From: Bacteroides sp.
Lineage (GTDB): Bacteria; Bacteroidota; Bacteroidia; Bacteroidales; UBA7960
Assembly: GCA_036351255.1 (NCBI GenBank)
Contig: JAZBOS010000132.1
Location: 1 to 49,504, forward strand
Length of the DNA stretch: 49,504 nucleotides
Reading direction: 5' to 3'
This document shows, piece by piece, positions 1 to 8,013 of the stretch. The notes beneath the pieces were generated by a model. It worked only from the letters and a program-made list of their open reading frames with translations. It did not search any database and was not told the DNA's origin. The stretch's first letter is position 1. Each line of letters starts with the position of its first letter. The position numbers and the translations under genes were made by a program.

Positions 1-137
1 GCCACGACATACCATGGGGAGTTCCGGTTCCCAAGATAATAACTTTCGTTATTTACTTTCCTGAGCGTAAAACGTGAGACTAAAAAAATCAGTGCAGTAT
101 ATATCAGGAAGGAAATCAGGATAATGCCAGGTGTCAT
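1..137 (-). CDS. Sodium:solute symporter family protein, N-terminal fragment (cut by window edge)
   Basis: The minus strand opens with ATG at 137-135 and reads 45 codons without a stop to the window edge. The residues begin with a hydrophobic helix (about residues 4-20), followed by SRFTLRKVNNESYYLGNR and then a SPWYVV stretch. This is the typical first helix and first loop of Bacteroidota SSF transporters, which import a solute with Na+ in the inner membrane. The substrate cannot be told from this fragment. The gene runs divergently from the histidine kinase that starts at 291. The call rests on recognising the N-terminal pattern only, so the family is likely but not certain. Confidence 0.75.
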   Translation of the reverse strand, partial: MTPGIILISFLIYTALIFLVSRFTLRKVNNESYYLGNRNSPWYVV

Positions 138-189
138 ATAATTGCTGATTTAAATTCCAGCAAAAATATGTAAGATTCTCGAACCATTA

Positions 190-222
190 TTTGGAATATT
201 AAAACAAATTATTCTATATTTG
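190..222 (+). promoter_or_regulatory. Bacteroidota-type promoter of the PAS kinase
   Basis: TTTG at 190-193 and TATATTTG at 215-222 are separated by 21 bp. This fits the Bacteroidota primary sigma factor consensus TTTG-N19-21-TAnnTTTG. It lies about 70 bp upstream of the ATG at 291 and is the best complete promoter match in the window. Confidence 0.65.
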
Positions 223-290
223 TCCAAATTTGACCTCATCAAACAAATTTAGCCTGTCACCTATTTAATTCTTATTTCTATCGACCTTCC

Positions 291-1769
291 ATGGGTATAA
301 GTACTACAAAAAGGATTAAGCAGAAGAATGATTTCCTCGAGGCTATCATCAACGCCCAGCAGGAAATGATCTGCCGGTTCCTGCCCGATACCACCCTTAC
401 CTTTGTTAACCAGGCATATTGCAGATTTTTTAACCAGCCCGAAGAAAAACTAATTGGGCGGCGCTGGTTGGATTTTATCCCAGAAAAAGATTGGCCCTTG
501 TTGATTGACCAACTGGATATGGTTGGGAAAACAGGAAAGATTTTTGCTTATGAGCACGAAGTACTGACTGTTGAAAAAAAGAAATCCTGGCAAAAGTGGA
601 CCGATATTCCAATCTATGATGAATTTGGTGAGTTGCAGGAATTTCAATCTGTTGGATTGGATATTACCGCTCAAAAAGAAGCCGAGCAGAATTTACAGGA
701 AGAACGAGACCGGCTGGACAGCATTTTGAAAACCATTGACCATGTTGTATGGACCGCTGAGTTGAACCCTTTTAAACCCATTTTTGTTAGTGATCCGGTC
801 TTGGAAATTACCGGGTATGGCCCCAATTCCTTTTACAAGGATAACAATATTATTTCAAAACTGATTTCTATAGATGAGCTGGAAAGAGTTCGTGGGGAAA
901 TTCAAGGAGTTTTAAAAGAGGGCTTTTTTTCCTCCGATTTCAAAATAAGAACCAGGAGCGGCGAGGAGAAATTTGTTCACTTTAAAGCTTGGCATGTCAT
1001 AGGCAAAGGGGGACTTCCTTCAAGACTTGAAGGGGTGCTCTCTGACATTTCTGCCCAAAAACGTTACGAGGAAAAACTGATTACCCTCAACAACAGCAAA
1101 GACCGGATCATGGCTACTGTGGCTCACGACCTGAGAAATCCCATCAGCGGCATCCTAAGCCTTTGCAATATGCTTGAGCAAAAGAAAAAGGATTCGGAAA
1201 ATCTGTTTTACATTGACTTAATCAAGCGTTCCTCCCAGGCTGCTTTAGAAATCATGGAAGAATTGCTTGAAGTAGCAGAGATGGAGTCCCAGAACTTCTC
1301 TCTAACCACACAAAAAGTATGTTTAAATGATCTCATTCCCGAGGTACTGGAGCAATTTGAATCGGATGCTAATGAAAAAGGAATCAGGTTATACAAAGAT
1401 ATTCCAGATAAGGCATTGTATGCTGATTTAAACATTAAGAAGTTTAGCCGGGTAATGGAAAACCTCATCAGCAATGCCCTGAAATTCACAAATGAAAAAG
1501 GTACTGTTACGGTAGCTCTTTCAGACCAGGGCGAAAAGGTGCTTATCCGGGTTTCTGATACAGGCATCGGAATACCCAAGGAATTACATAACTACCTGTT
1601 TGAAAAGTTTACACGCGCAAAACGGTTTGGCCTGAAAGGCGAAAAGACCCATGGGTTAGGTATGTATATCACAAAACAGATTGTTGAACTCCACAAGGGC
1701 AGATTGTATTTTGAAAGCAAAGAACATAAAGGCGCCACCTTTTTTATTGAATTGAAGAAATCATCCTAA
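291..1769 (+). CDS. Cytoplasmic PAS-domain sensor histidine kinase
   Basis: The 492-residue protein has two PAS domains in tandem (about residues 14-130 and 140-255), each ending in a PAC-like segment (LDITAQKEAEQ and LSDISAQKRYEE). Then come a HisKA dimerisation helix with phospho-acceptor His279 in MATVAHDLRNP and a HATPase domain with the N box NLISNALKF, G1 box DTGIGIP and G2 box GLGMYITKQ. There is no signal peptide or membrane span, so it should sense a cytoplasmic signal or bind a cofactor in PAS. No receiver domain is attached and no response regulator lies next to it, so it is an orphan kinase here. The family autophosphorylates on His and passes the phosphate to a regulator. The ATG start follows a good promoter. 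Confidence 0.9.
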   Translation: MGISTTKRIKQKNDFLEAIINAQQEMICRFLPDTTLTFVNQAYCRFFNQPEEKLIGRRWLDFIPEKDWPLLIDQLDMVGKTGKIFAYEHEVLTVEKKKSWQKWTDIPIYDEFGELQEFQSVGLDITAQKEAEQNLQEERDRLDSILKTIDHVVWTAELNPFKPIFVSDPVLEITGYGPNSFYKDNNIISKLISIDELERVRGEIQGVLKEGFFSSDFKIRTRSGEEKFVHFKAWHVIGKGGLPSRLEGVLSDISAQKRYEEKLITLNNSKDRIMATVAHDLRNPISGILSLCNMLEQKKKDSENLFYIDLIKRSSQAALEIMEELLEVAEMESQNFSLTTQKVCLNDLIPEVLEQFESDANEKGIRLYKDIPDKALYADLNIKKFSRVMENLISNALKFTNEKGTVTVALSDQGEKVLIRVSDTGIGIPKELHNYLFEKFTRAKRFGLKGEKTHGLGMYITKQIVELHKGRLYFESKEHKGATFFIELKKSS

Positions 1770-1828
1770 ACTAAAAAAAACATTGCCTTTCTTGTTGTTC
1801 TCAAGGCTAAAAGCAGTAGTTTTTATAT

Positions 1829-1836
1829 TAACTTTG
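1829..1836 (+). promoter_or_regulatory. Promoter -7 box of recR
   Basis: TAACTTTG matches the Bacteroidota -7 consensus TAnnTTTG and sits 27 bp before the TTG start of recR. No clear TTTG box is found at the usual upstream distance, so this is a partial match. Confidence 0.4.
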
Positions 1837-1862
1837 GCCGTTGCTGAACAATCTTATACGTT

Positions 1863-2483
1863 TTGGAAACTTTCTCCTCCAAATTACTTCAGGCCGCTGT
1901 TGAAGAATTCTCCCGCCTGCCCGGTATAGGGCGAAAAACCGCATTGCGTTTGGTTCTTTACCTCCTCAGGCAGGATGAAGAAACCGTAATCCGTTTCTCT
2001 GAAGCCATGACCCGATTGCGCAGCGAAGTGGTTTATTGCTCACAATGTCATAACATCTCCGATCAGGACCTTTGCGAAATCTGCAGGTCGCCCCACCGCG
2101 ACCAGTCATTGATCTGTGTGGTGGAAGACCTGCGCGATGTCATCGCCATTGAAAACACTGCCCAGTATCACGGCTTATATCATGTCTTGGGGGGAATTAT
2201 CTCGCCTATGGATGGTATTGGACCTGGTGACCTGAATATCGAAAGCCTGGTAAACAGGATCGAACAAAACCAGGATTCACTCAGGGAGGTGATTCTGGCC
2301 CTGAGCACTACCATGGAAGGCGATACCACCAACTTCTATATTTTCAGAAAGATTAAGCCCTTTGATGTAAAGGTTTCAGTCATTGCCCGGGGTATTGCAA
2401 TAGGCGATGAACTGGAATATGCCGACGAGGTCACCCTGGGCAGGTCTATCGTCAACCGGACCCCTTATGAAAACGTCAAATAA
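1863..2483 (+). CDS. recR: Recombination mediator protein RecR
   Basis: RecR works with RecF and RecO to load RecA on single-stranded gaps during DNA repair. The 206-residue protein has the expected parts: an N-terminal helix-hairpin-helix ([12 protein letters not shown]), a four-cysteine zinc finger with Cys59, Cys62, Cys71 and Cys74, and a Toprim domain ([12 protein letters not shown] onwards). Length is normal for the family. The start is TTG at 1863; no ATG lies near enough to give a complete N-terminus, and the [20 protein letters not shown] reading matches RecR. It is followed after 9 bp by the glycosyltransferase gene, so the two are probably co-transcribed. Confidence 0.96.
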   Translation: METFSSKLLQAAVEEFSRLPGIGRKTALRLVLYLLRQDEETVIRFSEAMTRLRSEVVYCSQCHNISDQDLCEICRSPHRDQSLICVVEDLRDVIAIENTAQYHGLYHVLGGIISPMDGIGPGDLNIESLVNRIEQNQDSLREVILALSTTMEGDTTNFYIFRKIKPFDVKVSVIARGIAIGDELEYADEVTLGRSIVNRTPYENVK

Positions 2484-2492
2484 GAAGCCTGA

Positions 2493-4445
2493 ATGGATTT
2501 AACCGTAGTAATCGTCAATTACAACGTCCAGTATTTTCTCGATCAATGCCTCAAGTCGGTATTCCGCTCGGGAAAAGGCCTGCTGATGGAGGTTTTCGTT
2601 GTTGACAATAACTCGGTGGATGGCTCCCAAGAAATGATCCGCGAGAAATATCCTGAGGTTCAACTGATTGCCAACCATGAGAATATGGGGTTCAGCAAGG
2701 CAAACAACCAGGCCATCCGGCTGGCAAAGGGCAGATATGTGCTGCTGCTTAATCCCGATACGGTGGTAGAGGATGATACCCTCAGCAAGGTGGTAAGGTT
2801 TATGGACGAACATCCCGATGCCGGTGGCTTAGGAGTCAAAATGCTTGATGGACAGGGACGCTTTCTCCCCGAATCCAAACGGGGCCTCCCCACCCCTGAG
2901 GTGGCTTTCTATAAGATATTTGGTCTGGCAAAGCTATTCCCAAAATCAAAAACGTTTGGCAGATACCACATGGGCTATCTGGATCCCAATGATACGCAAG
3001 TGGTGGATGTCCTCTCAGGCGCTTTTATGATGCTGCGCAAAGAAGCCCTGGAGAAAACCGGTTACCTCGACGAGGACTTCTTCATGTATGGGGAAGACAT
3101 CGATCTTTCCTATCGAATCACCAAGGCGGGCTACAAGAACTATTATTTTCCAGGTACCCGCATCATTCACTATAAAGGTGAGAGCACAAAGAAAAGCAGT
3201 GTCAACTATGTGATCGTGTTTTACAATGCCATGATCATTTTTGCGCGCAAGCATTTCTCGCGCCAAAACGCCCGGCTGTTTTCCACCCTCATCAACCTGG
3301 CCGTGTATTTCAGGGCAGGGGTAGCCATCATCAACCGTTTCCTGAAAAAGATCTTCTGGCCCCTGCTCGATGCCCTGATCATTTATGCCGGTTTCTATTT
3401 CATCAAAACCAGCTGGGAGGAACAAGTCTTCAATGGGCCCCATTACCCGCCCGAGTTTATGCAATTCATCGTTCCGGCCTATATCCTCATTTGGTTATTC
3501 ACCGTTTATTTCAGCGGCGGATACGATAGACCCATAAAGATTTTCCGTATCATCCGGGGCATAGGAATGGGCACAGTGATTATCCTGGTTATCTATGCCC
3601 TCCTGCCCATCAGCCTGAGGTTTTCAAGGGCACTTATCCTCCTGGGGGGAGCCTGGGCGCTATTCTCCATCCTGCTGTCCAGAACAATACTTTCTCTTGT
3701 TCGCAAGCAAGGCTTGCATGTGGAATCAAGCCAGAACAAGCGTATTATCATTGTAGGTGATGGGAAAGAAGCCGCCCGCATTGTGCACATGATCAGGCAA
3801 GCAGGCAACAGCGCCTTCATTGGACTGGTTTCCCTCCAAAAAGCGAAACCAAGAGAAGGAGGATACGTGGGCACTATTGCACAGATCAATGAGATCATTG
3901 GCATTTATGCTATTGATGAGATCATTTTCTGTGCCGCTGACATGAGTTCACAAGCCATCATTGACCTTATGGCCTCGCTGAGCAACCAAAAAGTCAATTT
4001 TAAGATCGCCCCACCTGAAAGCCTTTATATCATCGGAAGCAACAGCATTGAAACTTTTGAAGAGTTGTTTACCATCAACATCAATGCAGTAAACAAACCT
4101 GCCAACCGGAGAAACAAAAGGCTGTTCGACCTGATTGCATCTGGTCTGGTCTTTTTGAGCCTTCCCCTCACCCTTTTCCTTGTCAGGAACCCTTTGGGGA
4201 TGATCCGCAATGTTTTTAGCGTAAGCCTCGGAAGAAAATCCTGGATTGGTTACCACCCCTTACCCAAAACCGCTAATCTTCCTAGGATCAAAAAAGGAGT
4301 ACTTTTCCCCGGCGATATGATCAGGAATCAGGCGCTGGACGAGGAAACCCTAAATAACCTGAACAATCTCTATGCCAAAGAATACAGGATAGAGAACGAC
4401 CTGAACATCTTTTTGAATGGCTGGCGCAACCTGGGACGCACCTGA
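2493..4445 (+). CDS. Membrane-anchored GT2 glycosyltransferase with Rossmann and sugar-transferase-like C-terminus
   Basis: Residues 1-250 form a GT2 domain like rhamnosyltransferases: VVIVNYN at the N-terminus, FVVDNNSVDGS, the nucleotide-binding region ending LLLNPDTVVEDD, and FFMYGEDIDLSYR. Several hydrophobic segments follow (about 275-410). Next is a nucleotide-fold segment beginning IIIVGDGKEAARI (about 415-520). The last 100 residues contain KRLFDLIASGLVFLSLPL and end YAKEYRIENDLNIF, which resemble the ends of polyprenyl-phosphate sugar transferases (WbaP type), but the catalytic core between them looks missing. It probably adds a sugar to a lipid-linked or surface glycan at the inner membrane. 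Acceptor and donor are unknown. It forms a likely operon with recR. Confidence 0.8.
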   Translation: MDLTVVIVNYNVQYFLDQCLKSVFRSGKGLLMEVFVVDNNSVDGSQEMIREKYPEVQLIANHENMGFSKANNQAIRLAKGRYVLLLNPDTVVEDDTLSKVVRFMDEHPDAGGLGVKMLDGQGRFLPESKRGLPTPEVAFYKIFGLAKLFPKSKTFGRYHMGYLDPNDTQVVDVLSGAFMMLRKEALEKTGYLDEDFFMYGEDIDLSYRITKAGYKNYYFPGTRIIHYKGESTKKSSVNYVIVFYNAMIIFARKHFSRQNARLFSTLINLAVYFRAGVAIINRFLKKIFWPLLDALIIYAGFYFIKTSWEEQVFNGPHYPPEFMQFIVPAYILIWLFTVYFSGGYDRPIKIFRIIRGIGMGTVIILVIYALLPISLRFSRALILLGGAWALFSILLSRTILSLVRKQGLHVESSQNKRIIIVGDGKEAARIVHMIRQAGNSAFIGLVSLQKAKPREGGYVGTIAQINEIIGIYAIDEIIFCAADMSSQAIIDLMASLSNQKVNFKIAPPESLYIIGSNSIETFEELFTININAVNKPANRRNKRLFDLIASGLVFLSLPLTLFLVRNPLGMIRNVFSVSLGRKSWIGYHPLPKTANLPRIKKGVLFPGDMIRNQALDEETLNNLNNLYAKEYRIENDLNIFLNGWRNLGRT

Positions 4446-4587
4446 GCCATTGGACTTTTTTAAACCTTTTGCTTTTTCATGTGTTTAAAAAATGAATAAC
4501 CAAACCCGGGTTAACGATATTTCTGATGGCCTCGCTATCTGGCCAATGTAAATATTTCGTAACTTAGTGTTTATTTTCCTGAGATTT

Positions 4588-4595
4588 TACTTTTG
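4588..4595 (+). promoter_or_regulatory. Promoter -7 box of the E2 gene
   Basis: TACTTTTG matches TAnnTTTG and ends 25 bp before the ATG at 4621. The upstream TTTG box is not obvious at standard spacing. Confidence 0.4.
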
Positions 4596-4620
4596 AAAAA
4601 CCCAAAATACAACATAATTA

Positions 4621-5952
4621 ATGGCAAAGTTTGAATTGAAGATGCCCAAATTGGGCGAGAGTATTACAGAGGCTACCATCACCAAGTGGATGAAAAATGT
4701 CGGCGATACCATTGAACTGGATGAGGCCATCCTTGAGATCGCTACCGATAAGGTAGATTCTGAAATCCCAAGCCCTGTGGAAGGCGTGCTGAAAGAGCAG
4801 TTGTTTAATGAAGGCGATGTGGTGGAAGTTGAAACTGTCATTGCCATCATTGAAACCGGTGGAGAAGGTGCTGAAGAAAAAGCCCCTGCCGAAGAAAAGA
4901 AAGAAGAGAAACCCCAGGCTGCTGCCAAAGAAGATTTGCCTGTGACAGAAGAGAAAAAAGAGGCCCCTGAGGGTGAAAGCCTGAAAAGCAGGGATAGCAG
5001 CGGTCGCTTCTACTCTCCCCTGGTTCGTACCATTGCCAAAGAAGAAAATATTTCGCTGGAAGAACTGGAAAGCATCTCCGGAAGCGGCCATCAGAACCGC
5101 CTGACCCGCCAGGATGTCATGGATTACCTGAAGAAGCGGGAAGCCGGTGAAACCAAACCTGCCGCTTCTGCACCAAAGGCCCAGGCCCCTGCTGCGGCCC
5201 CCGCCACCCAGAAGCCCAAGGCTCCGTCCATTGCCATTGGAGAAAGCGACCAGGTGGTTGAAATGAGCCGGATGCGCAAACTCATTGCCGACCATATGGT
5301 CATGTCGGAAGATACCTCTGTTCACATTACCCTCTTTGCCGAGGCCGATATGACCAACATCGTCAACTGGCGCAACAAGCAAAAAGGCATCCTCGAAAAG
5401 CGCGAAGGCGAAAAGCTCACCTTCACCCCCATTTTCATTGAAGCCATTGCCAAGGCCCTGCGCGACTATCCCATGGTGAACATTTCCACCGAAGGAGATA
5501 AGATCATCGTTCGCAAAAATGTGAACATCGGCATGGCAGCCGCTACCCCCGATGGTAACCTGATTGTGCCCGTCATCAAGAATGCCGACCACAAGAGCCT
5601 GCTGGGCCTGACCAAGGAAGTAAACGACCTGGCTAACCGCGCCCGCGCCAGCCAACTCAAGCCCGATGAGATCCAGGGAGGCACCTTCACGCTGACCAAC
5701 TTCGGCACCTTTGGCGCCATTGGCGGAACCCCCATCATCAACCAGCCGCAGGTGGCCATCCTCGGCGTCGGGATCATCCAGAAGAAGCCTGTGGTGATCG
5801 AAAGCCCGCAGGGCGATTCCATCGGCATCCGCCATATGATGATGCTCTCCCTCTCGTGCGACCACCGCGTGGTGGATGGCGCCCTGGGAAGCATGTTCCT
5901 CAAGCGCGTGGCCGATTACCTCGAGAAATTCGATACCAGCCAGAATATATAA
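4621..5952 (+). CDS. Dihydrolipoamide acyltransferase, E2 of a 2-oxoacid dehydrogenase complex
   Basis: E2 carries the acyl group from E1 on a lipoyl arm and transfers it to CoA. The 443-residue protein has one lipoyl domain (residues 1-80) with lipoyl lysine Lys44 in ATDKVDSE, an Ala/Pro/Glu/Lys-rich linker, a peripheral subunit-binding domain (about 130-172, SPLVRTIAKEENISLEEL), a second Ala/Pro linker, and the catalytic acyltransferase domain ending in DHRVVDG with His415 and Asp419. Which oxoacid it serves (branched-chain, pyruvate or 2-oxoglutarate) is not settled by sequence alone. In Bacteroidota such E2s pair with fused E1 alpha/beta proteins, and one lies at 36613-38673. No E3 is in the window. 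A strong terminator follows directly. Confidence 0.93.
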   Translation: MAKFELKMPKLGESITEATITKWMKNVGDTIELDEAILEIATDKVDSEIPSPVEGVLKEQLFNEGDVVEVETVIAIIETGGEGAEEKAPAEEKKEEKPQAAAKEDLPVTEEKKEAPEGESLKSRDSSGRFYSPLVRTIAKEENISLEELESISGSGHQNRLTRQDVMDYLKKREAGETKPAASAPKAQAPAAAPATQKPKAPSIAIGESDQVVEMSRMRKLIADHMVMSEDTSVHITLFAEADMTNIVNWRNKQKGILEKREGEKLTFTPIFIEAIAKALRDYPMVNISTEGDKIIVRKNVNIGMAAATPDGNLIVPVIKNADHKSLLGLTKEVNDLANRARASQLKPDEIQGGTFTLTNFGTFGAIGGTPIINQPQVAILGVGIIQKKPVVIESPQGDSIGIRHMMMLSLSCDHRVVDGALGSMFLKRVADYLEKFDTSQNI

Positions 5953-5972
5953 TCCGGAAGGACTATTTTTCG

Positions 5973-6008
5973 AAAGAGGCTGCCTCCAATTTACAAGGCA
6001 GCCTCTTT
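5973..6008 (+). terminator. Terminator after E2
   Basis: AAAGAGGCTGCCT (5973-5985) and AGGCAGCCTCTTT (5996-6008) form a perfect 13-bp stem with a 10-nt loop. A T-rich run follows. It starts 20 bp after the E2 stop. A nearly identical stem ends the E1 gene at 36541-36570. Confidence 0.9.
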
Positions 6009-6136
6009 GTTTTTTGTCCTGTTTCTATTTGAACCTTTAGCTTTCAACCTGCCAGGTTTAAAATCAACTTAATTTGGGTTGTATATCCCCGTTTTCCATG
6101 ACTTTTCTGAATATTCCCTAAACCGTTGTTAACACG

Positions 6137-6232
6137 TAATTTAAACGTATTTAAAACGTAGTTTAAACGTGCGTGCACGTTTGAACTACGTCTGAACTAC
6201 GTGTTAACTACGTCTGAACTACGTCTGAACTC
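6137..6232. repeat. 11-bp phased inverted-repeat element A
   Basis: Three left units (TAATTTAAACG at 6137, TATTTAAAACG at 6148, TAGTTTAAACG at 6159) are followed by an 8-bp centre TGCGTGCA (6170-6177). Five right units follow: CGTTTGAACTA at 6178, CGTCTGAACTA at 6189, CGTGTTAACTA at 6200, CGTCTGAACTA at 6211 and CGTCTGAACTC at 6222. The spacing is exactly 11 bp throughout each arm, and the arms are inverted relative to each other. The tetramer ACGT recurs at 6134, 6145, 6156, 6167, 6177, 6188, 6199, 6210 and 6221. Function unknown. It belongs to a family with three other members in the window. Confidence 0.9.
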
Positions 6233-6426
6233 TGGGTCGAAACAAGCAAAGATGAGTTTTTGAGAGGTTGTTTTGGGGAGGTGCGAAAAAGAAGTTTTTC
6301 CTAAGTGGTTCGGGACAATCCCTAAGGCTTTTAATTTCATTAGAACCTAAGGAAAACTTAAACAGTTTTTTCAAAATATTGTGTGATTTCCAGCTGATTG
6401 AACGCCAGAGAAGACAATCACAGCCT

Positions 6427-6434
6427 TATTTTTG
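6427..6434 (+). promoter_or_regulatory. Promoter -7 box before the membrane protein
   Basis: TATTTTTG fits TAnnTTTG and lies 66 bp before the ATG at 6501. No matching TTTG at the usual distance was found. Confidence 0.3.
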
Positions 6435-6500
6435 CGAAGTTTTCTTTTGAATTCTCTGAAATTCGCCTGAACTTTGAAAGAAAGCAAAAACACTCCGGCT

Positions 6501-7601
6501 ATGCGGTATACTTCCTTCCTGCTGGCAATCCTTGGTCTTCTGGGTGCCCCTCTGCTTGGGGCATACCTGGCTGATATACCACTTAATAAGATGCTGGTCT
6601 TCCCGCCTATGACCACAGAAGTCACCATTGAAAAAGCTCCCTTTTCCTGGATTGCCTTTTTTGTCCTCCTGGCTTTGATCCTGATGTTTATGCTGCCCTT
6701 TATTGTCAGAATCCTCCGGGCCCAGGAAAGTTTTATTCCCATTTCCCGTAAAAAACATCCCCTCCCCTGGTGGGGATGGCTGGGGCTGGCCATCCTGCTG
6801 CTGGGCTGGCTGATGGCCTGGACAAGAGTTCCCTGGTTTGAAAACTTTCAGACTTACACCTTCACGCCCCCCTGGCTGGGGTATATCCTGCTTGTCAATG
6901 CCCTGACCTACCGGCGCAGTGGCTGGTCGCTGATCACCCACAAACCTGCTACCCTGGTGGCCCTGTTTGTTTTCAGCGCCGTATTTTGGTGGTATTTCGA
7001 ATACCTCAACCTGATGGTCGAGAACTGGTTTTATGTGAATACCGGTGATTTAAGTAAGTGGCAATTCTTCTGGTATGCCACTTTCCCTTTCTCGACTGTG
7101 CTTCCCGCTGTGATCAGCACCCGCAACCTGATCAACACCTTTCCACGCCTTACAGCAGGCCTGGATCAGTTTATTCCATTCAAAACTTCTAAACCGGGCG
7201 CAGTGGCATGGTTCTTTTTCCTGGCCGGGGTGATTGGTTTAATGGCCATCAACCTCGAGCCAGATTACCTCTATCCCCTGCTCTGGTTGGCGCCCACAGC
7301 CATCCTCGGGGCTACCATGGCCTTAGGCGGGAACATCGAGCTCTTTGAGGGGCTCCCCTCCGGCAACTGGAGAGACATCTTCTCGCTTGCCCTGGCCGCA
7401 ATCATTTGCGGATTTTTCTGGGAGCTTTGGAATTTTCACAGCTTTACCCAGTGGCACTATTCTATTCCACTGGTTCACCGTTTCCAGGTCTTTGAAATGC
7501 CAATCCTTGGCTATGCTGGCTACCTTCCCTTTGGACTGCAGATCGGCCTCATAACCATTCTTGTTGAAAGGTTTGTGACATATTTAAAGAAAAAGTCTTA
7601 G
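6501..7601 (+). CDS. Conserved polytopic membrane protein of unknown function
   Basis: The 366-residue protein is almost entirely hydrophobic, with about ten membrane spans, for example near residues 5-23, 43-67, 85-105, 150-172 and the C-terminal pair around 295-355. Tryptophan-rich loops (WWYFEYLNLMVENWFY, FFWELWNFHSF) stand out. It has no signal of a known transporter or enzyme family that I can recognise, and I give no function. A TTG start at 6474 would add nine polar residues; ATG at 6501 places the first helix directly at the N-terminus and is preferred. It is followed after 46 bp by a gene for a tiny membrane protein, which may be co-transcribed. Confidence 0.75.
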   Translation: MRYTSFLLAILGLLGAPLLGAYLADIPLNKMLVFPPMTTEVTIEKAPFSWIAFFVLLALILMFMLPFIVRILRAQESFIPISRKKHPLPWWGWLGLAILLLGWLMAWTRVPWFENFQTYTFTPPWLGYILLVNALTYRRSGWSLITHKPATLVALFVFSAVFWWYFEYLNLMVENWFYVNTGDLSKWQFFWYATFPFSTVLPAVISTRNLINTFPRLTAGLDQFIPFKTSKPGAVAWFFFLAGVIGLMAINLEPDYLYPLLWLAPTAILGATMALGGNIELFEGLPSGNWRDIFSLALAAIICGFFWELWNFHSFTQWHYSIPLVHRFQVFEMPILGYAGYLPFGLQIGLITILVERFVTYLKKKS

Positions 7602-7647
7602 ATTTACAACTCCTTTAAATCCATTCATCCTTTATTTACATCAAACC

Positions 7648-7827
7648 ATGAAAAACGATCACGGAAGCGGTTCAGCAAGTGCAGTATACGGCCTTGGTTT
7701 CATTGGCGCCGTTATTTATTACATATCCACGGCCACGGGGTTCTGGATGGGCCTCCTTGGATTCCTGAAGGCGCTAGTTTGGCCGGCTTTCCTTGTATAC
7801 GAAGCCCTCAAAACACTGGGCGCCTAA
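7648..7827 (+). CDS. Small 59-residue membrane protein
   Basis: The frame begins at ATG 7648 and ends at TAA 7825-7827. The product starts with a short polar Gly/Ser-rich segment (MKNDHGSGSASAV), followed by hydrophobic stretches YGLGFIGAVIYYIS and GFWMGLLGFLKALVWPAFLV with many aromatic residues, and ends EALKTLGA. Two short membrane helices or a hairpin are likely. I recognise the general pattern of very small conserved membrane proteins (YYIS..TGFW..G..KALVWPAFLVYE) found in several phyla, but no function is known to me. Codon use and the lack of stops in a composition-matched frame support it as real. It is below common length cut-offs and easily missed. Confidence 0.7.
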   Translation: MKNDHGSGSASAVYGLGFIGAVIYYISTATGFWMGLLGFLKALVWPAFLVYEALKTLGA

Positions 7828-7923
7828 TCCTTAAACTACTTCCATCGCGTTCTTTTTCTCCGGCAGCAACACCTGCCGGCAAAACTGTTTTTTGCCCAGC
7901 GGAACCAATTCTGCCTTTCTTAG

Positions 7924-7955
7924 GACAACAATGACAACCACGACAACCCGACAAC
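7924..7955 (+). repeat. 9-bp phased GACAAC array
   Basis: GACAAC occurs at 7924, 7933, 7942 and 7950, that is with 9, 9 and 8 bp steps. It lies in the gap before the exonuclease gene. Similar arrays occur at 19319-19351 (opposite strand) and 19502-19525. Confidence 0.7.
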
Positions 7956-8013
7956 ACTTCTTTTCCCATATTTTCCTTACTTTCGCAAATAACAATAACC
8001 CTGAACTGAACCA

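Larger units (their letters stand above)
5953..6500. other. 548-bp gap between E2 and the membrane protein
   Basis: The gap holds the E2 terminator (5973-6008), the 11-bp phased repeat element (6137-6232) and a -7 box at 6427-6434. A 60-codon open frame at 6268-6450 lacks any protein-like features and is not taken as a gene. The rest shows nothing recognisable. Confidence 0.6.

Noticed and set aside
4618..5865. 415-codon open frame on the minus strand across the E2 gene
   Set aside because: The plus strand encodes a complete E2 with all motifs. The reverse frame is a composition shadow with Phe/Gly-rich low-complexity sequence and no domain.
6137..6232. Element A as a CRISPR array
   Set aside because: Units are 11 bp, inverted around a centre, with no 25-40 bp spacers and no cas genes.
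6268..6450. 60-codon frame in the gap after E2
   Set aside because: No ATG start, no protein-like pattern, and it covers the -7 box before the membrane protein.
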